A stretch of 64,000 nucleotides of DNA from Ziziphus jujuba. Lineage: Eukaryota > Streptophyta > Magnoliopsida > Rosales > Rhamnaceae. This document shows positions 59,335 to 64,000 of the stretch, piece after piece; within the stretch, counting starts at the first letter, position 1; each line of letters starts with the position of its first letter. The DNA lies in NCBI RefSeq assembly GCF_031755915.1, contig NC_083379.1, forward strand, positions 28,520,001 to 28,584,000, read 5' to 3'. A model generated the notes under the pieces. The model did no database searches, had not been told where the DNA came from, and saw only the letters and a list, made by a program, of their open reading frames with translations. Made by a program: the position numbers and the translations under genes.

Positions 59335-59526
59335 GTAGCCATTTTTCTTTGTCTTGATGAGAATTAGCTTCCTAAAAATTCTCTAGCTCCCTCTCTTCAG
59401 TAAGCAGAATATATTGAGATTCTGGATATCTTCTTGATGGAATACAGCTTTGTTCAAATCTTTGGAGAGGTGTACCATTATTTGACTGCTGTGATGGTCC
59501 TACAACTTCTGGTGCTTGAGTATTCC

Positions 59527-60368
59527 CTACTCAACATCGTCTTCTCTCTCCTGTTCTACTTCTAGTAATTCTTTATGCATCTCATCATCATCTGTGGTTG
59601 GTTGTGTTGGTGCTGGATCAGGAACTAAATTATAGGCACTAGCACTGGAAGACATAATGGGTTTTTCAATGTCTTCTATAGTCTGATTTTCATGGAATAC
59701 TATATACCTGCTTCTAATAATCTTTTTTGCCTTTCGATCCCATAATATGTATCCTACTTTTTCATCTCCATATTGATAAAAATGCATGGAGTAGTCCTTG
59801 CATCGAGCTTCTGTCTAAGCTTCTTAGATACATGTGCAAAAGCTAAACATCTAAACATTCTTAAATGAGAGTATGAGGGATTCTTAACAGACGACACTTT
59901 CTCCGAAATTTCAAAATTCAATGGTACTGATGGCAATTTGTTAATCAAATAGTAGGTGGCACGAACAGCTTCTCCCCAAAATGGCTTTAATAGCTTAGCT
60001 ATATTGATCATACTTCTAACCTTCTCTATAATTATTCGATTCATTCTCCCGGCTATACCATTATGTTGTGAGGTGCGGGGAACTGTCTTTTCATACCGAA
60101 TACTATGTCCTTTACATTAGACATCAAACTCTCGATAAGTATACTTATCTCCATTGTCTGAGCAAAGACACTTCAAGTTCTTTCCTATTTCATGCTCTAC
60201 CGTGGCATGGAACTCTTTGAAGTGATCTAAAACTCGATCCTTTATCTTCAAGAAATAAACCCACACCTTCCGAGAACCATAATCTATAAAGGTCAGAAAA
60301 TATTTATTGTCACCAAGAGATTCCTCTTCCAAAGGACCACAAACATCAGAGTGCACCAAACTAAGCAA
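59527..60368 (-). pseudogene. Copia integrase, broken
   Basis: 60368-60117 gives LVHSDVCGPLEEESLG, FLTFIDYGSRKVWVYFL and CLCSDNGDKYTYREF (SDNGGEY expected). 60044-59754 gives ATYYLINKLPSVPLNF, and 59787-59527 the following VGYILWDRKAKKIIRSRYIV segment. Frameshifts or stops lie between them. Confidence 0.85.
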
Positions 60369-60857
60369 CTTTAATCTTCTCGTTGAAGAGGACTTAAATG
60401 AGATTCTGTGTTACTTATCATACAAAAAATGATTACAAAGATCTAGCACAACATCCTTGGAAATAGTGATAAGCTTTTTTTCGTCAAGGTAGACATTCCT
60501 TTCTCACTCATGTGACCGAGTCTCTGGTGCCACAGATTTTGAGATGCCTCTCCTTCTATAATGTTGAGCTGTCTGTTTAAATCTTCACATGAATATTGTA
60601 AAATGTTCCACAAATATGTCGTCGACCGACAACCTTAGCACCTTTTGTCATTTTCCATGTGCCGTTGTAAAAGTGGTTGCCAAAGCCTTCCTTGTCAAAA
60701 GCTATTCCTGAGAGCAAATTGAGTCGAAGGTCTGGAACATGCCGGACATCCTTCAAAGTAAATATGTGTCTAATGTTAGTCTTTATCTAAACATCTCTAG
60801 TTCCAACAATCTTGGCAAAACTATTATTTTCCATCTTCACTATGCCAAAGTCCTCTA

Positions 60858-61109
60858 CTTTGTATATGTTTTGAAAAACTCTATGTGTGGAGTAACGTAG
60901 TAGGATGCTATTGTATCAAGTACCCACTTGACTTCTTGGTTTGAAGTGTGAACGCATGATTCTTCATGTGTGGAACAATATACCACTTCTCCTGTTATAG
61001 TGATCAAAGTTTCACCATCCTTCTTCGGTTGATTGCTTTTTTGCCCATGCTTTCACAACATCTTCTTGCAGTACTTCTTCAAGTGACCTTCTTTGCCACA
61101 ATAATGACA
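60858..61109 (-). pseudogene. Copia zinc knuckle and protease, degenerate
   Basis: CHYCGKEGHLKKYCK (about 61109-61065) is an intact CCHC knuckle. The protease follows at about 60935-60860 as WVLDTIASYYVTPHIEFF, where the active-site Asp-Thr-Gly has become Asp-Thr-Ile. Confidence 0.75.
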
Positions 61110-61830
61110 CTTATATATTGGCGTCCTTCCATTTGTGGATTTGCCTCTACTTTGTCTCCTGCCTCTCCCCCTGTCATGACTACCTTCTTACTGTCTCTCC
61201 CATTTCTATGACAAAGGTATGTGATTGATCATTACCAATGTCCTTTCTGTTGACTTTCTCATTAAATAGAGCATTCATCATCATAGTTATGGTATGTTTT
61301 CCGTTAAGGGCCGAATTACTAAGAGAGACTAATAGTATCTCCCAGCTCTCTGAAAGAGAGCTAAGAAGTAAAAATGCTTGTTCCTCATCTCCTAGCTGTA
61401 ACTTCACCGCATATAATTGATTTACCAAGTTCGGAAACATACTGCTGTGCTTGGCTACAGAAGTTACATTCTTTAACTTCAAATTCACCAAATGCCTCAT
61501 CAACAGGGCTTTATTCCAAGCAGTCTTGGCTTGGTACATGTCCTCCAACTTCTTCTAGAGGGTGTATGCGTCCGTCTCCTATGCAACATGATAAAAGACA
61601 ATGTTCGATCCATTGTAGGATTTGACCGACTATTTTCCTCTTCATCTTCTTCCATTCTGCTTCTTTGATGGATCGGGATTCCTTCCTTTGGCATCCAAGG
61701 GATCAAATAAGTCCTTACAATTTAGAAGATCTTCCATCCGAAGTCTCTAAAGTGCATAGTTGGTGGCAGTAAGTTTGATCATGGCTCCCGAATATCACTT
61801 GTCCATTAACATCTTGCCCTGCAATAAATT
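61110..61830 (-). pseudogene. Copia gag, broken
   Basis: Minus-strand 61548-61180 reads KTAWNKALLMRHLVNLKLKN, LLSSLSESWEILLVSLSNSA and MMMNALFNEKVNRK, the UBN2-type gag of plant copia elements. Upstream parts (61830-61550) are frameshifted. Confidence 0.8.
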
Positions 61831-62393
61831 TATAGAAAAATAAGAATTGAAATCAGCAAAATAGAGTCCACCAATGTGTCCGAAATGGTAAAACACATTG
61901 GATTTGACTTTTCTCAGGTCAAAATCTAAATCTCCAAAATTTAAGCTCAGAGTGCAATTTCCAAAAATTTTAGATCAAACTGCAAATATCAAAACTTCTA
62001 GGAAAACTTACAAATACAAAAAATATAGGGGTATTTATGCAATTTCAAAAAATTATGGGACATGTGATGACATGGCTGATGATGTGGTAGACCGGATGAT
62101 GTGTTGCCACGTGATCATGTGAGCTGGCGGATGACGTGTGTCAAGACATGTGTCACGGCTCGCCTTGGCTTGAAGGTGCAGGCTCAACTCGGCTTGAGGG
62201 GAGCGTGGATGGCGCATGTGAGTTGACTGGCACATGAAAAAACCTGCACAAAAGTTTGGTTGGCTCGTGGAGGTGCATGCGACGGTGGATGGAGGTCCGG
62301 TTGGGTTCACGCTTTTTGTCTCGATGAGATGTACCTCCTGCTATGCTCAAATCTTTTGTTTGAGCTTCTGGGCAGGGAACTCTATTTCTGAAT
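61831..62393 (-). other. Copia untranslated leader
   Basis: Between the primer site and gag, with no domain visible. A stretch at 62050-62330 is less AT-rich and gives overlapping open frames on the minus strand that I consider chance. Confidence 0.5.
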
Positions 62394-62409
62394 CTTGGCT
62401 CTAATACCA
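62394..62409 (-). other. Primer binding site of the copia element
   Basis: TGGTATTAGAGCCAAG on the minus strand, beside the right LTR. Confidence 0.85.
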
Positions 62410-62411
62410 TT

Positions 62412-62689
62412 TATTGTGATCCTTTAATCACGATAAACACACAAAACCAACATAAAAACAAAAAGAGACAAAAAGGCATGAAAATTGAGAAGAAAAAATA
62501 GGTATTATTTACTATGAAATTTATACACAAAAAAATTTCTCTAAAACTCTCCCTTGGAGTCTCAAATCCTGTGTTGTCTCTAATGTGTGTGTTGTAATAC
62601 AAGATTGAAATTAAATATCTATTTATAATGTTCTCTAGGGTTGAAACCCTAATAGGTTGGGCTTTAGGAGAAAAGGCTGGAACCCTACA
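62412..62689 (-). repeat. 5' LTR of the copia element
   Basis: Plus-strand text tattgtgatcctttaatc ... ctggaaccctaca, partner of 57586-57865. Confidence 0.85.
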
Positions 62690-63670
62690 AAGGAGACCCA
62701 TTATCTCCTTATCTATTTTTCTTATGAAATGAGAAACATACACATGCTATTTTAAAGCAGACAATGTGGGGAAAATTGAAGCTTGTAAAGGTCTCTAGGA
62801 AGTATTACTCATCTTATGTTAGCAGACGTTCTTTTGATCTTTTCTAATTTAAGTTATGATAAAATGGAGCTAGTTTTAAAATGTCTTAAAAGCTAGTTTT
62901 AAAGTGTCATAGTAATTTCTATGCTGTTTCTAGGTAAAGAATTAATTCTAGCAAATCTCTTTTTTTTTTTTTGTTTTTTTTTTTTTTTTTTCTCTTGAAG
63001 CATACTGATGCTGTTGCTTCGAATGGTGTAAGGAATGTGACCAATATTCCTAGTGCAAAACATCCAGGAAAGTACTTGGATGTTAATTTTTTTTATGGAT
63101 GGCAAAGGCAGTATCAATTATAGGAATATCTTGGATAAAATGAAAAGCAAAAGTTTTATCTTGTGCTAGAAAAGTTACCTTAATACAGTCTGTTTTAAAT
63201 TCTGTTCCTGTTGATCAAATGCAAGTCGTGTGTATCTCTTAAGTGTGCTTGTGAAGATATAGATAGGATTAGCAGAGATTTTTTATGGCAAGGTTTTGAA
63301 TTCCATCAAAAAGTTCATCTTCTAGATTGGAGTGCTGTTTGTAAACCTCAAAAAATGGGAGATCTTGGTATTATAAATACTAATGCTATGAATAAAGCAT
63401 TGCTTATGAATATGGTTTGGAAGTTGATTCATGATAATTGTAGCATATGGGGCTCAAATGCTAGGGGCCAAATATAAATCTAATCATTTTTTTTTATCAG
63501 TTTTGATGTTAATCGTGGATCAAATCCTTGCCAATGGGCTGGTATTAATATGGAATTGGAGCAACTAAGGAGAGGTTCCGGTGGGAGAATTGATAATTGG
63601 AGTATGATGAACTTTTGGGATGATATTTGGTGCAATGAGAAGGTTTTGAAGGGCCTTGCGCTATAAATAA
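62690..63670 (+). mobile_element. Second LINE, 3' segment (RT end and downstream domain)
   Basis: Begins with GDPLSPYLF, completing the motif cut at 57585. The end of RT follows at 62990-63060 (ASNGVRNVTNIPSAKHPGKY). Then comes the conserved post-RT region: DRISRDFLWQGFEFHQKVHL (63258-63318), QKMGDLGIINTNAMNKALLM (63351-63410), and MELEQLRRGSGGRIDNWSMM (63551-63610) with FWDDIWC. Several frameshifts are present. Confidence 0.8.
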
Positions 63671-64000
63671 TCATGACCCTTAAATTTTTTCTAAATATTA
63701 CGGTAAAATTTTTGTTCTTTTTAAAGTTCTTAAAATTCTTATACTCGTATCAAGCACTTCTTATTTTAAGTAAAATATAAGTGACATTTATTTAGTTTTC
63801 ACAAGTCTAGATATGTTCTCACTGTTAAACTTTTTTGTTTTGGGAGTAAACTTTGCTGAAGCCTTAATTAGTTTCAAAGTTTTTCAAATAGCTGATATGA
63901 TATACATAATATATATTTGTTAGGACATGTATATATATCCAAACACTTTTAATTATCATCTTGATCGTATATAGTACCCTTTTTTTGGGATAAAAATTAG
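63671..64000. other. AT-rich sequence, nothing recognised
   Basis: No open frame or repeat structure beyond simple AT-richness. The LINE zinc-binding domain expected downstream is not readable here. Confidence 0.5.

Larger units (their letters stand above)
57586..62689 (-). mobile_element. Ty1/copia LTR retrotransposon inserted in the LINE
   Basis: LTRs 57586-57865 and 62412-62689 (about 280 bp, around 90% alike by eye). The element reads on the minus strand: primer site (62409-62394), gag, zinc knuckle, protease, integrase, RT, RNase H, polypurine tract (57880-57866), the copia order. Flanks aagaa (57581-57585) and aagga (62690-62694) are a 4/5 target duplication. The LINE protein reads NGIRQ to the left and GDPLSPYLF to the right, the two halves of one conserved RT motif. 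All genes contain stops or frameshifts. Confidence 0.9.

Noticed and set aside
62053..62410. Two overlapping 85-residue frames on the minus strand
   Set aside because: They lie in the copia untranslated leader and have no similarity to copia proteins.
1..64000. CRISPR arrays, toxin-antitoxin or other prokaryotic systems, tRNA or rRNA genes
   Set aside because: No regularly spaced identical repeats, operons or cloverleaf-type sequences were seen. tRNA-like matches are only retrotransposon primer sites.

Overview
This is a piece of an AT-rich flowering-plant (eudicot) nuclear genome. The evidence is intron-containing genes with plant splice sites, a plastid-targeted pentatricopeptide protein, a plastid-type single-subunit RNA polymerase, and nested plant retrotransposons. 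I see no sign of a prokaryotic or defence system. The species cannot be named from the sequence alone.

Layout. (1) 1-8401: two related Mutator-like elements (MULEs) lie with their 5' ends facing each other. The right one is complete, 2115-8401, with terminal inverted repeats of about 80 bp and a near-perfect 9-bp target duplication. It carries a dead transposase and, on the opposite strand, a captured exon of a respiratory burst NADPH oxidase (RBOH) gene. (2) 8411-28700: the gene island. MAT1 (CDK-activating kinase assembly factor, + strand, 5 coding exons) is followed by an intronless P-type PPR gene that looks like Arabidopsis BFA2/At4g30825 (+ strand). A complete 19-exon plastid RNA polymerase gene, RPOTp/RPOT3 (- strand), converges on it. 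MAT1 next to BFA2 matches the Arabidopsis neighbours At4g30820 and At4g30825. (3) 28700-64000: nested transposons. These are a full-length Ty3/gypsy element 31333-39488 (TSD TTTAC), a decayed LINE (41.6-44.6 kb), a hAT/DUF659 remnant split by a solo LTR 46368-47491 (TSD TTTTA), and a second LINE interrupted twice. The first interruption is an oddly built three-LTR gypsy unit 49008-55939 (TSD ATAAG), which itself holds a solo LTR. The second is a Ty1/copia element 57586-62689. In both cases removing the insert restores the LINE reading across the junction.

How the genes relate. BFA2 and RPOTp both serve chloroplast gene expression (atpH/F transcript accumulation and plastid transcription) and sit tail-to-tail about 1.9 kb apart. 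MAT1 acts in the nucleus in the CAK/TFIIH module. All three are intact in every exon I could follow. All transposon genes seen are broken by stops, frameshifts or lost catalytic residues.

The most unusual observations are the gypsy unit whose two outer ends are both LTR 3' (U5) ends in inverted orientation yet flanked by one clean target duplication, and the RBOH exon carried inside the MULE. I did not find a previously undescribed functional system.
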